A stretch of DNA of 64,000 nt from Clostridia bacterium (GTDB lineage Bacteria > Bacillota > Clostridia > Christensenellales > Borkfalkiaceae). Below are positions 33,682 to 41,951 of the stretch, piece by piece (the stretch's first letter is position 1; each line of letters begins with the position of its first letter). The notes under the pieces are model-generated. The model did no database searches and had not been told where the DNA came from. It saw only the letters and a program-made list of their open reading frames with translations. Location of the stretch: positions 62,001-126,000 of the forward strand of contig JAFTVF010000003.1 of assembly GCA_017465865.1 (NCBI GenBank), read 5' to 3'. The translations under genes were made by a program, and so were the position numbers.

Positions 33682-33729
33682 AGCCTCTTTTCAGAGCATA
33701 AAAAGCTATGCGCGAAAGGGGGCTTTTTT
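33682..33729 (+). terminator. hairpin that is both a likely addA terminator and the cover of the next ribosome site
   Basis: AGCCTCTTTTC (33682-33692) pairs with GAAAGGGGGCT (33714-33724) in 11 pairs with wobbles, with an inner GCATA/TATGC stem, then a run of T. The 3' arm contains the ribosome site of the next gene (AAAGGGGG), and the T run ends at its ATG (33730). Confidence 0.6.
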
Positions 33730-34356
33730 ATGTGGTTGACGGGTTGGCTTAAAGAAATATTTACGGGCGGCGTTACGCTGATCACGGTATTCGGCGTGGC
33801 GGCGGGTCTGTTTCTCATCGGGGCGGTCTTAGCCTGCGTATTGAACGGCAAAGGCATCTTCGGCGCGATCGCCATGGCAACGGGCGGGGGGACTTGGATC
33901 ACGCTCGTGGCGGTCGGTGCGGAATGGACGAAAATATTCGCTTGTTGCGCGCTGCTTTCGATCCTCGGCGGGGGCTTGTATCTGGTTTTGTTTTGCGTGT
34001 TGTCGATACGGGAAAGCGTGCGCGAAAGAAAAAGACGGCGGGCGGAGATAGGACGGCGGTTGCAATATACCCTGCCCGACAGGGATAACAGCTACGTGCG
34101 GGCAAGACTGCATACCGCGTTGCAGACGGAACGGGAAGAGGCTACGAACGAGCGAGTGGACCTCGAACACGCGCGGGGCTTGCTTGCGAAGATAAAAGAA
34201 GCGCCGCTCTCGCGTGCGGAGCGGCTGGAAACGGAAGAAATGTCCAAGCTGGTTGCGTTATATATCCAAAAAGAGCGTTGGAGCGCGACTGATCTGCGCG
34301 CCGTAAACGACGCGTTTTCGAGGATATTAAAGCTGTCGGCGAAATACGCCGTTTGA
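33730..34356 (+). CDS. membrane protein of unknown function
   Basis: The 208-residue product has three hydrophobic segments in the first 95 residues (about 14-40, 43-65, 68-92), then a basic patch (RERKRRRAEIGRR) and a helical cytoplasmic half. The ribosome site is locked in the hairpin described above, so translation probably depends on how the transcript is made. The last 30 bases overlap the 3' end of the convergent PRC-barrel-like gene. Family not recognised. Confidence 0.65.
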   Translation: MWLTGWLKEIFTGGVTLITVFGVAAGLFLIGAVLACVLNGKGIFGAIAMATGGGTWITLVAVGAEWTKIFACCALLSILGGGLYLVLFCVLSIRESVRERKRRRAEIGRRLQYTLPDRDNSYVRARLHTALQTEREEATNERVDLEHARGLLAKIKEAPLSRAERLETEEMSKLVALYIQKERWSATDLRAVNDAFSRILKLSAKYAV

Positions 34357-34911
34357 GAAAGGGGGCAGCGAAAGGGTGAGTTTTATAAGCGAGCCTTTGG
34401 CGATTGCCGAGCGTAAAACGGGTTTGGTAACGACGGCATCGGATTTGTCTGTAAAAAGGGAAATAACGGGGGCAGGTATGCGTTGACCGAGCGGATACGG
34501 CTGTTCTTTTTTCAAAATCACCGCGTCGGAGCAAGCGGCAACCGCGTTTATGGGAAAAGTTTCGCCGCGGTCGGTAATAAGCTGCGTGGCGATAAAATCG
34601 CGGAGTTCGAGGTCGGAGATATTCCCAAGATACGCGCCCTCGTCGGAAAAAACGGGACGGTATAAAAAGAATTTCGCGCAAGCGCGAGGCACGGCGGAAC
34701 GGAGCTTGGAGAGCGAGATCGTATCGCCGATTTGGAGCACGGAAGATACGGCGACGGCGAAATCGGCGTGGGAAGAGTTCGGTTTTTCGTTAGAGGAGCA
34801 CAGGAGATATTTAACCGCGTAGGTTTTCAGGGAAACGGCTACGCCGAGGCAAACGCCGCGAAAGGTTTTGCCGACGTAGACGGGTTTTTGTGCGAGATCG
34901 GAAAGTAGCAT
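34327..34911 (-). CDS. PRC-barrel-like protein
   Basis: The 194-residue product (MLLSDLAQKPVYVGKTFRGV) begins at the ATG at 34911 with AAAAGGAG before it. The open frame upstream runs through the tRNA and was rejected. Two PRC-barrel-like stretches are visible: KPVYVGKTFRGVCLG at the start, and the classic pattern FSDEGAYLGNISDLELRDF (about 96-114). Such proteins often bind RNA or membrane partners and act in stress or sporulation, but no specific role can be given. It is tail-to-tail overlapped with the membrane protein gene by 30 bases. Confidence 0.7.
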   Translation of the reverse strand: MLLSDLAQKPVYVGKTFRGVCLGVAVSLKTYAVKYLLCSSNEKPNSSHADFAVAVSSVLQIGDTISLSKLRSAVPRACAKFFLYRPVFSDEGAYLGNISDLELRDFIATQLITDRGETFPINAVAACSDAVILKKEQPYPLGQRIPAPVISLFTDKSDAVVTKPVLRSAIAKGSLIKLTLSLPPFSNGVFRRQL

Positions 34912-35026
34912 ACTAAAAAGCTCCTTTTTTTGTTTTATCATAACCTGTTTATAGAAGCGAAAAAAGGCAACCTCGAACTTTTTTTGCCGAAAATTGAAAA
35001 AACTTTGGAAAAGGGTATAAAAATGC

Positions 35027-35055
35027 TTGCCAAAAGCCAAAAAGTTTGATAAAAT
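35027..35055 (+). promoter_or_regulatory. promoter of tRNA-Gln
   Basis: TTGCCA (35027-35032), 17 bases, TAAAAT (35050-35055), 34 bases before the tRNA. Confidence 0.7.
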
Positions 35056-35088
35056 AACGCAGGTAATGAAACGCGAGTTTCTATATAT

Positions 35089-35163
35089 TGGGGCGTCGCC
35101 AAGCGGTAAGGCAACGGACTCTGACTCCGTCATTCGGGTGTTCGAATCACTTCGCCCCAGCCA
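35089..35163 (+). tRNA. tRNA-Gln (CTG anticodon)
   Basis: A 75-base cloverleaf: acceptor TGGGGCG with CGCCCCA, D arm GCCAAGCGGTAAGGC, anticodon stem ACGGA/TCCGT with loop CTCTGAC, T arm GGGTG-TTCGAAT-CACTT (two wobble pairs), discriminator G and encoded CCA. A weak U-1:A type first pair is usual for tRNA-Gln. The 3' end is repeated twice further downstream. Confidence 0.95.
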
Positions 35164-35518
35164 CAAAAACAGGCTTACCAAACGGTATGCCTGTTTTTGT
35201 GTGTGAGGGCGAAGAGTGAGAGTTCCCGTATTATCGGGTGTTCGCGCGAGAAACGTCCGAACTCTACAACTTATCTTTTCCGTAAAGTTGTCGGCGTTTC
35301 GACGCTTTGGCTGAAAGCCAATACCACTTCGCCCCAGCCACAAAAACAGGCATACCAAACGGTATGCCTGTTTTTGTGTGTGAGGGCGAAGAGTGAGAGT
35401 TCCCGTATTATCGGGTGTTCGCGCGAGGAGCGAGAACAACAACGACTAAAAAATGTACGAGAGTTGACGAGCGACGACGCTTTGACGGCTTTGCCGTCAA
35501 AAGCACTTCGCCCCAGCC
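35148..35518 (+). repeat. tandem repeat carrying the tRNA-Gln 3' end
   Basis: CACTTCGCCCCAGCCA occurs in the tRNA (35148-35163) and again at 35325-35340; a third copy at 35504-35518 lacks the last bases. The unit is 177-179 bases. The first 103 bases of the two units are identical but for one base. They hold the tRNA 3' end, a terminator hairpin and the segment TGAGGGCGAAGAGTGAGAGT to GCGCGAG. The remaining 74-76 bases differ in sequence yet both fold: ACAACTT/AAGTTGT and TTGGCT/AGCCAA in the first, TTTGACGGC/GCCGTCAAA in the second. GGGCGAAG in each unit can pair with the CTTCGCCC of the tRNA-end copy. Confidence 0.8.
35164..35202 (+). terminator. terminator of tRNA-Gln (repeated at about 35341-35380)
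   Basis: ACAAAAACAGGC-TACC, loop AAAC, GGTATGCCTGTTTTTGT: about 17 pairs with one mismatch in the first copy and none in the second. Confidence 0.8.
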
Positions 35519-35720
35519 CAAAAAAAGAGCAAAAAAATAGGGAGCAAATGCTCCCTGCTTGCGGGTCGGGTACACATTATCGTGCCGACATAAACAATCA
35601 AATCATTGATTGAGTTCGCTACCTTGATATATATTATACGCTATTTATTATCGGAAGTCAATAAAAAATGCTGCAATTTTTATAAATAATCAAAACGTGT
35701 AATTTTTGTCTTATTACTTA
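35519..35720. other. non-coding stretch after the tRNA repeat
   Basis: It holds two small hairpins, GGGAGC-AAAT-GCTCCC (35540-35555) and CAATCAA...TTGATTG (about 35597-35613), and AT-rich sequence. No gene was found; the frame at 35197-35613 lies within the repeat. Confidence 0.5.
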
Positions 35721-35749
35721 TTGCAAAATTGTTTTTTTGGTGCTATAAT
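35721..35749 (+). promoter_or_regulatory. promoter of trkA-trkH
   Basis: TTGCAA (35721-35726), 17 bases, TATAAT (35744-35749) with TGC before it. The leader to the trkA ATG is about 200 bases (35757-35957). It contains CCCGAA...TTCGGG, but no riboswitch that I can recognise, although potassium genes are often under c-di-AMP riboswitches. Confidence 0.75.
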
Positions 35750-35957
35750 ATTATTATATAAAAAACTATTTCACGGTATTATGCCCGAAACGTACGGACG
35801 ATACGGCGTAAAAAGCGGACTTCGGGATTTGGTAAAAGCATAATAAACGAAAAGTGTTTTGGTTTTGAAGAAATGGCGTTTATATCAACGTAAAATAGGA
35901 GAATATATATATTACACTTAATAAGCGGTAAAATATAGGTGGCTTGGAGGTTTAGTT

Positions 35958-37313
35958 ATGAAAATAGTCATTATCGGTCTTGGTACTATCGGCAAGACAA
36001 TATTGAAAGTTCTTGCAAGAGAAAATCATACGATAACGATCATAGACGAGAAAAAGGATAAAATCGAAGAACTGATCGAGAAATACGACGTTTCGGGTGT
36101 GGTCGGAAACGGCGCGTGTATGGATATTCAAAAGGAAGCGAAAGTAAAAGACGCCGACCTTGTGATTACCCTAACGGACAGCGACGAATTGAATATTTTT
36201 GCTTGTATGGTCGCAAGAAAGGTCGGGGCGAAAAACACGATCGCGCGCGTCAGAAATCCCGATTACAGCAACCAGATTGCGGAAATGAAAGACGATTTGG
36301 GGATTTCTATGCTCGTCAATCCCGAAAAAGACACCGCAAACGAAATATTCAATCTCATAAACCTGCCGTCTATCGTGCAGGTGGAGCACTTTGCGAAAGG
36401 CAGAGTTTTACTCGTAGAGATCGTAGCCGAAAAAGGCTGTTCGCTCGTAGGCGAGACCTTAATCACGCTTGGTAAAAAACTTTCGACGAAAGTGCTTATT
36501 TGCGCCGTTCAAAGAAACGGTAAAGTTTTTATACCGTCGGGCAATTTCGTGATAGAAGAGGGCGACAAAATTCATTTCACGTCGGACGTTCATACGCTGG
36601 GGGATTTTTTATCGGAAGTAAATCTCGTGAAATCCCCGCTTAAAAACGTTATGATCGTCGGCGGCAGTAAAATCAGCCTTTATCTTGCCGAACAGTTATC
36701 CAAGAAGAAATATAAAGTCAAACTGTTGGAAAACAACAAAGTAACAGCCGAAGAATTGGCGGAAGTTTTGCCGCAAGTAACGGTCGTTTACGGAAACGGA
36801 ATGCGCCACGACGTACTCATTGAAGAAGGTATCGAGGCTATGGACGCTTTCGTGTCTTTGACGAATATCGACGAAGAAAATATGGTCGTTTCTATGTTTG
36901 CAAATAAAATGAACGTCAAAAAGACGATCACGCAGATCAAGAGCGACGATTTATACGGTATGCTTGAAGAGCTCGGTATGCACAACAACGTATCGCCGAA
37001 ACACGTCGTTGCGAATAGAATTGCAAGCTATATCCGCGCGCTTGCAAACAAGCGCGGCAGTAACGTTTTAACCCTTTCCCGTTTGGTAAACGGGCAAGTA
37101 GAAGCGTTGGAGTTTGCTGCGAAAACGCAAGGAAAAATTTACAATAAGCCGTTAAAAGACTTGCATATTAAGGAAAATTGTTTGATTGCGTGTATTATAA
37201 GACAAAACCAAGTAATGATCCCCGACGGTAATTCCTGTATTCAGCAGGGCGATAACGTGATCGTTGTAACGACGCATACAAACTTTGACGATTTGACGGA
37301 TATTTTTGAATAA
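35958..37313 (+). CDS. trkA: potassium uptake regulatory subunit TrkA
   Basis: This is a cytoplasmic ring protein that gates the TrkH channel in response to nucleotides. The 451-residue product has two RCK_N Rossmann domains (GLGTIG at 7-12; VGGSKISLYLAEQL at about 235) each followed by an RCK_C domain (about 140-220 and 370-451), the full-length double TrkA form. GGAGG is ahead of the ATG. The trkH gene follows after 14 bases. Confidence 0.95.
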   Translation: MKIVIIGLGTIGKTILKVLARENHTITIIDEKKDKIEELIEKYDVSGVVGNGACMDIQKEAKVKDADLVITLTDSDELNIFACMVARKVGAKNTIARVRNPDYSNQIAEMKDDLGISMLVNPEKDTANEIFNLINLPSIVQVEHFAKGRVLLVEIVAEKGCSLVGETLITLGKKLSTKVLICAVQRNGKVFIPSGNFVIEEGDKIHFTSDVHTLGDFLSEVNLVKSPLKNVMIVGGSKISLYLAEQLSKKKYKVKLLENNKVTAEELAEVLPQVTVVYGNGMRHDVLIEEGIEAMDAFVSLTNIDEENMVVSMFANKMNVKKTITQIKSDDLYGMLEELGMHNNVSPKHVVANRIASYIRALANKRGSNVLTLSRLVNGQVEALEFAAKTQGKIYNKPLKDLHIKENCLIACIIRQNQVMIPDGNSCIQQGDNVIVVTTHTNFDDLTDIFE

Positions 37314-37327
37314 GGCGGCTGCGGGAT

Positions 37328-38866
37328 ATGAACTATAAAAAACTCGGAAAAATACTCGGCAAGATCATGATTTTGGAAGGGATTTTAATGCTCGCTCCGC
37401 TTGTCGTAAGTTTTATTTATAAGGAAAGCATTATACAGACCCTTGCTTTTGCAATTCCGATTGCCGCATTGGTGCTTATCGGCTTTTTGTTGCAGATACC
37501 AAAACCGAAAAGAGAAGCCTTTTATCAAAAGGAAGGCTTTGCGCTCGTTGCGCTGGTCTGGATTGTGATGACGTTGTTCGGGGCAATTCCTTTCGTTATC
37601 AACGGGGATATTCCAAACTATATCGACGCTTGTTTTGAAATGATGTCGGGCTTTACGACGACGGGTTCGAGCGTAATTTCCGATATAACGAAAGTTTCCC
37701 ATTCCACGCTGTTTTGGAGGAGCTTCTCGCATTGGATCGGCGGTATGGGTATTCTCGTATTCGTCCTTATCTTTATCCCCGAAAGCAACGAAGGCTCGTC
37801 TATGCACCTGCTCCGCGCCGAAAGCCCGGGGCCGCAGGTGGGTAAAATCGTTTCCAAAATGAAGGTAACGACAAGAATACTGTACTTGATCTATTTGGGC
37901 ATGACGGTTTTGGAAGTCATTATTTTGATGTTCGATAAGCCGATCGCGGGATATGAAAACGAAAAATTCTTTTTCAGCCTGCTTACCACGTTCGGTTGCG
38001 CGGGCACGGGCGGTTTCGGGTTTATCCCCGGCAGTATGCAGTTGTTCCACCCGTTTTCACAATACGTTATGTCGATATTCTTGATATTGTTCGGTTGCAA
38101 TTTCACGCTTTATTATTTGCTCCTGATCGGTAAAGTGAAAGACGTTCTCAAAAGCGAAGAATTCAGGTCGTATTTCCTGATTATCGGCACGGCGGTTGCG
38201 CTTGTGTTTATCAGCTTGGCAACGAAAATGTCTGCCGTGTATTCGACGGAAGCATCGTTCAGACATTCGCTTTTTCAAGTGGCGTCCTTGATGACGACGG
38301 CGGGCTATACGACTACGGATTACGACGTATGGCCGCAGCTTGCAATGACGGCTTTGATACTCGTAATGTTTATCGGGGCTATGGCGGGCTCAACGTCGGG
38401 CGGTATTAAGGTTTCAAGAATCGTTATCGCGAGTAAAGGTACGTATATCAACGTGCGGAAGCTCATCAATCCGAGATACGTTCCCAAAGCGAAATTTGAG
38501 GGAAAAACGTTGGAAGAAAAAACGATAAACGAAGTGTTTGCGTTTATTACTCTTTATTTCTTCCTGTTCCTTATTGCGCTATTATTGCTATCCTTTGACC
38601 CGATTAACGGGCAAACCATGACAGTCGTTTCCGATCTGCACCCGGAAGGGCGCGAGGTAACGCACGGATTTTTCAGTAATTTCTCCGCGGTGCTCACCTG
38701 TATTTCCAACGTCGGTCCTGCGTTTGAGGCGGTAGGTCCGTATGCGAGCTTTGCAGAATATAGCGGATTTTCAAAAATCGTTTTGACGCTTACTATGCTT
38801 TTAGGAAGACTTGAAATTTTGCCCGTGCTTATTCTCTTTAATCCCAAAACGTGGAAAAAGATATAA
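37328..38866 (+). CDS. trkH: potassium transporter channel subunit TrkH
   Basis: This is a membrane channel for K+ uptake. The 512-residue product has about ten membrane helices and the four selectivity-filter loops of the Trk/Ktr family: SGFTTTGSSV, GCAGTGGFGF, TTAGYTTTDY and SNVGPAFEAV. The cytoplasmic partner TrkA is encoded just upstream in the same operon. Complete and of normal length. Confidence 0.95.
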   Translation: MNYKKLGKILGKIMILEGILMLAPLVVSFIYKESIIQTLAFAIPIAALVLIGFLLQIPKPKREAFYQKEGFALVALVWIVMTLFGAIPFVINGDIPNYIDACFEMMSGFTTTGSSVISDITKVSHSTLFWRSFSHWIGGMGILVFVLIFIPESNEGSSMHLLRAESPGPQVGKIVSKMKVTTRILYLIYLGMTVLEVIILMFDKPIAGYENEKFFFSLLTTFGCAGTGGFGFIPGSMQLFHPFSQYVMSIFLILFGCNFTLYYLLLIGKVKDVLKSEEFRSYFLIIGTAVALVFISLATKMSAVYSTEASFRHSLFQVASLMTTAGYTTTDYDVWPQLAMTALILVMFIGAMAGSTSGGIKVSRIVIASKGTYINVRKLINPRYVPKAKFEGKTLEEKTINEVFAFITLYFFLFLIALLLLSFDPINGQTMTVVSDLHPEGREVTHGFFSNFSAVLTCISNVGPAFEAVGPYASFAEYSGFSKIVLTLTMLLGRLEILPVLILFNPKTWKKI

Positions 38867-38910
38867 ATAGTTTAGGCATAAAAAATATTTGACGGCGGTA
38901 ACAGGTTAAA

Positions 38911-39642
38911 ATGATAACGGAAATTATATTACTCGTATTGGAAATCGTAGGGACGATCGCGTTTGCAGTGTCGGGCGCGTTCGTGGCGATCAAGGCTCGG
39001 TTCGACATCTTCGGCGTGCTCGTCGTCGGATGTATCACGGCGGTAGGCGGGGGAATGACGAGAGATATCCTGATCGGCAGCGTTCCGCCTGCGATCTTTT
39101 CCAAGCTGTATATCGTCGGGATCGCGGCGTTGACCTCGCTCGCCGTGTTTATCATCGCGTATATCAACCGCAAAAAATTCGACGAAATTCGGGAAAGAAT
39201 AGAGCATATCAACAATATCTTCGACGCGATCGGCTTAGCGGCGTTTACGGTGATGGGTACGGAGCTGGCTTTTACAAACGGTATTTTCGGCAACGTGTTT
39301 TTATCGGTTACGCTGGGCGTATTGACGGGCGTGGGCGGCGGCTTGCTTCGGGATATCCTAACGGAAACTTCGCCGTACATATTCAAAAAACACGTATACG
39401 CGGTGGCGGCGATTTTCGGCGCGTTGTTGTATTACGTCATACGGAGATACGTCGGCAATACCGTCTTGCCCAGCGTTACGGCAATGTTGTTTATCATCGG
39501 GATACGGCTCTTGGCGGCGAAATACCGTTGGAGCTTGCCGAAAGTTCAGTTAAACGAAGAAAAAATACTAAAATTCGTAAAAGACGAGGCGAAAGAGCAA
39601 GAAAACGACGAAGAGGAATGCGATCGGCAAGCCCGTTCGTGA
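38911..39642 (+). CDS. TRIC/UPF0126-family membrane protein
   Basis: The 243-residue product has seven hydrophobic helices in two repeats, each with a glycine-rich kink: VGGGMTRDIL (about 48) and VGGGLLRDIL (about 145). This is the hallmark of the bacterial TRIC-like cation channel family formerly called UPF0126. The tail (about 205-243) is highly charged. The ribosome site is weak (ACAGGTT). It stands 44 bases after trkH and may be in the same transcript, which would fit a role in cation balance. Confidence 0.85.
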   Translation: MITEIILLVLEIVGTIAFAVSGAFVAIKARFDIFGVLVVGCITAVGGGMTRDILIGSVPPAIFSKLYIVGIAALTSLAVFIIAYINRKKFDEIRERIEHINNIFDAIGLAAFTVMGTELAFTNGIFGNVFLSVTLGVLTGVGGGLLRDILTETSPYIFKKHVYAVAAIFGALLYYVIRRYVGNTVLPSVTAMLFIIGIRLLAAKYRWSLPKVQLNEEKILKFVKDEAKEQENDEEECDRQARS

Positions 39643-39687
39643 GAAAATAAATCTTGCTTTTGCCCTATAACTTCGATGAAAAAACAG

Positions 39688-39717
39688 TTGACAAAATCAA
39701 AGAAAAAGGCTTATAAT
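39688..39717 (+). promoter_or_regulatory. promoter of the esterase-like hydrolase gene
   Basis: TTGACA (39688-39693), 18 bases, TATAAT (39712-39717); both boxes are perfect. Confidence 0.8.
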
Positions 39718-39767
39718 AAAATCATCGTAACCGTAGGGGTACGCAAAAAGTTTTTCGAGGTGAAAAA

Positions 39768-40796
39768 ATGCAGGAAATCAAAGGCGATCTTTGCCATGAA
39801 TTGTTGGCGAAAAATACGAAACAGGCGCTTGCGTTTGACGGAAATCAAAATTACGGCGAATGGAAAGAGCTGGTTTGCGATAAACTTCTGGAACTCGTCG
39901 GAATGGATAAAATTGCGGCAAACGCTTGCCCCTTAAACGTAACGGTGGAAAAGGAAGAACAGAAGGACGGATACAAGCAGATCCGTTTCGTGTTCGAGAG
40001 CGAGAAAGGTGCGTTCGTGCCCTGCTATTTGCTCGTTCCCGATACGGGCAAGGAAAAATATCCCGTAGCGATCACCCTGCAAGGGCATTCGAGCGGTTTT
40101 CATAACTCGATCGGCGAGCCGAAAAACGAAACGGAAAACGAGTATGCGCTGGGCAGAGGTCAATTTGCGGTGCAGGCAGTGAAACAGGGCTATGCTACGC
40201 TCGCGATCGAACAGCGCGCGATGGGCGAACGGACGACGAGCCGTCATTCTTTTGCTGCGGTGATGTGTACGTTCCCTGCGTTGACGGCGTTCCAGCTTGG
40301 CAGAACGGTTTTGGGCGAAAGAATGTGGGACGTATCCAAAGCGATCGACGCATTGTCAAACTTCCCCGTTTGCGATACGGAAAAGATTCTGATTACGGGC
40401 AATTCGGGCGGCGGTACGATGTCTTTCTATGCGGCTTGCTTTGACGAAAGAATCAAACTCAGCGTGCCCAGCTGTGCGTTCTGTTCGTACGAAACCTCGA
40501 TTATGAATATTTACCATTGCGCTTGCAACTACATACCGCACGCGTACGAATGGTTTGAAATGCAGGATCTTTCGTGCCTGATCGCGCCCCGAAGATTGGC
40601 GATCGTAGCGGGAAAAGACGATCCGATCTTCCCGATCGGCGGCGTAGAAACGGCGTATGCAACGGTGGAAAAGATCTTCGAAAAAGCGGGCGTAAGTGAA
40701 AATTGCCGTTTGGTGAAAACGCCGAAAGCGCATTGGTGGTGTGAAGATATCATCTGGAATACGGTGAAAGAAGAAACCGAAAAGCTCGGTTGGTAA
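39768..40796 (+). CDS. alpha/beta hydrolase, acetyl-xylan-esterase-like
   Basis: The 342-residue product has an alpha/beta-hydrolase core with nucleophile elbow GNSGGG (Ser about 207), acid in GKDDPIFP (about 287) and His in KAHWW (about 325). The pattern QGHSSGFHNSIGEP and IEQRAMGER fits the esterases/peptidases of the Abhydrolase_7 / AXE1 kind. It has no signal peptide, so it acts in the cytoplasm, probably removing acyl groups from imported oligosaccharides. It is convergent with araC and shares a terminator with it. Confidence 0.8.
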   Translation: MQEIKGDLCHELLAKNTKQALAFDGNQNYGEWKELVCDKLLELVGMDKIAANACPLNVTVEKEEQKDGYKQIRFVFESEKGAFVPCYLLVPDTGKEKYPVAITLQGHSSGFHNSIGEPKNETENEYALGRGQFAVQAVKQGYATLAIEQRAMGERTTSRHSFAAVMCTFPALTAFQLGRTVLGERMWDVSKAIDALSNFPVCDTEKILITGNSGGGTMSFYAACFDERIKLSVPSCAFCSYETSIMNIYHCACNYIPHAYEWFEMQDLSCLIAPRRLAIVAGKDDPIFPIGGVETAYATVEKIFEKAGVSENCRLVKTPKAHWWCEDIIWNTVKEETEKLGW

Positions 40797-40811
40797 TAAC
40801 GGAATACAATC

Positions 40812-40850
40812 AAAAAAACTCTCGACAGGGTCTGTCGGGAGTTTTTTTTA
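40812..40850. terminator. bidirectional terminator
   Basis: AAACTCTCGACAG (40816-40828), loop GGT, CTGTCGGGAGTTT (40832-40844), flanked by A run and T run. It serves the hydrolase gene and the convergent araC gene. Confidence 0.85.
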
Positions 40851-40864
40851 TGCAAAAAAACGGG

Positions 40865-41710
40865 TTACGTTTCGTCTATTTCGTTTTGCGGATGGGGAAA
40901 GGTAAGTTTTTGTTTCCGCCATTCGGTAGGGGTTACGCCGTATTTCTTTTTGAACGCGATGATAAAATTCGGCGTAGAGCCGTAATTGAGCTTTTCCGCA
41001 ATATCCGCGATCCGCGTTTCCTTGTTTTGCAGCAGAGCGAGCGCATAGGCGAATTTTTCGTTGGATACGTATTCGTTGAGCGTGATGCCCGTGTATTTTT
41101 TGAACTGTCGGCACACGTAGCCGTGGGAATAGTTGGTGCTCAGTACGATCTCGTCAATGGGCTTTAACAGATAATTTTCCGTGTTCAGCCGATGCAGGAG
41201 GGTGGAAAGCCAGTCGGGATAATGCAGTTTTTTATCGTTAAAGCTCTGTTGCCAAAGAGTGAGCAGTTCGGTGATCACGTTCGTATGCGCGAGGTTTAGG
41301 GAAAGCTCTGAATAATTCCCCGCGGCGTTGAAATAGTTGAGTTTACTTTCCAAGATTTGGAGCTGATAATCGGACACCTTGAAAAACACGGCGAGCGGTT
41401 TATTTGCGATCTCGTCGTACAAATTTTTGTCGATACAGTCCGCGATCGCTTTCATTTTCTCGCAGGTAACGTACACGTCGCGGTGGGTATGACTGCCTTT
41501 GCACAAAAACCGATGCCGATCCTCGGGGCGGAGAAGAAGTATCTGTCCTTTTTCGACTGCGTAAGTAACGCCGTTGATATAGTTCTCGTATTTCCCGTCC
41601 AAATTGATGACGAATTCGAAAAAGGTATGGTTATGAAAAGAACACTTTTTCGAAATAACGACTTTCGTAAAAGGCGCGAATTGAATTTCAGAATGATCTA
41701 AGGTATTCAT
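40865..41710 (-). CDS. AraC-family transcription regulator
   Basis: The 281-residue product (MNTLDHSEIQFAPFTKVVIS) has an N-terminal cupin sugar-sensing domain (FHNHTFFEFVINLDG, LLRPEDRHRF) and a C-terminal double HTH (about 185-275; STNYSHGYVCRQFKKYTGIT, IADIAEKLNYGSTPNFIIAF). It is divergent from the GH78 gene and is probably the local activator of the glycan locus. The start at 41710 is preferred: the promoter's -10 box ends six bases before it. A TTG start at 41788 would put the promoter inside the gene. Confidence 0.85.
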   Translation of the reverse strand: MNTLDHSEIQFAPFTKVVISKKCSFHNHTFFEFVINLDGKYENYINGVTYAVEKGQILLLRPEDRHRFLCKGSHTHRDVYVTCEKMKAIADCIDKNLYDEIANKPLAVFFKVSDYQLQILESKLNYFNAAGNYSELSLNLAHTNVITELLTLWQQSFNDKKLHYPDWLSTLLHRLNTENYLLKPIDEIVLSTNYSHGYVCRQFKKYTGITLNEYVSNEKFAYALALLQNKETRIADIAEKLNYGSTPNFIIAFKKKYGVTPTEWRKQKLTFPHPQNEIDET

Positions 41711-41716
41711 AATTCC

Positions 41717-41745
41717 ATTATAAAATATAAAATCAAAAATGTAAA
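41717..41745 (-). promoter_or_regulatory. leaderless promoter of araC
   Basis: On the minus strand TTTACA (41745-41740), 17 bases, TATAAT (41722-41717), then GGAATT and ATG. The A of ATG falls at the expected +1, so the mRNA should have no leader. Confidence 0.75.
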
Positions 41746-41787
41746 CCCCCTTTTTGAAAATGGCTGACAAATCAAAGTAAAAAGTCA

Positions 41788-41803
41788 AAAAGTCATAACT
41801 TTT
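41788..41803. promoter_or_regulatory. possible AraC operator
   Basis: AAAAGT-CATA-ACTTTT is a perfect 6+6 palindrome between the divergent araC and GH78 promoters, within a run of AGTCA direct repeats (41782-41795). Binding is an inference from position. Confidence 0.4.
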
Positions 41804-41818
41804 GGTTAAGTATGGATA

Positions 41819-41847
41819 TTGAACGTAGGAAAGTATTGTGATAAAAT
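41819..41847 (+). promoter_or_regulatory. promoter of the GH78 gene
   Basis: TTGAAC (41819-41824), 17 bases, TAAAAT (41842-41847). The leader to the ATG is about 100 bases. Confidence 0.65.
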
Positions 41848-41951
41848 TATAAATGAGAAACTACGTCTCACAGCGGACAGGGGAGAAGACCGAATAAAAA
41901 AATCGGTTTGTCCGCAGATGAAAAAAAGAAAAGAAGGATAGATCGATCATC

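Noticed and set aside
34912..35442. N-terminal extension of the PRC-barrel-like frame across the tRNA
   Set aside because: It would translate tRNA-Gln and both repeat units in reverse. The ATG at 34911 has its own ribosome site.
35197..35613. Frame of 138 codons within the tRNA repeat
   Set aside because: It is an accident of the tandem repeat, with no ribosome site and repeated peptide segments only because the DNA is repeated.
35757..35957. c-di-AMP (ydaO) riboswitch before trkA
   Set aside because: The leader length and gene context fit, but I could not find the conserved core, only a simple CCCGAA/TTCGGG hairpin.
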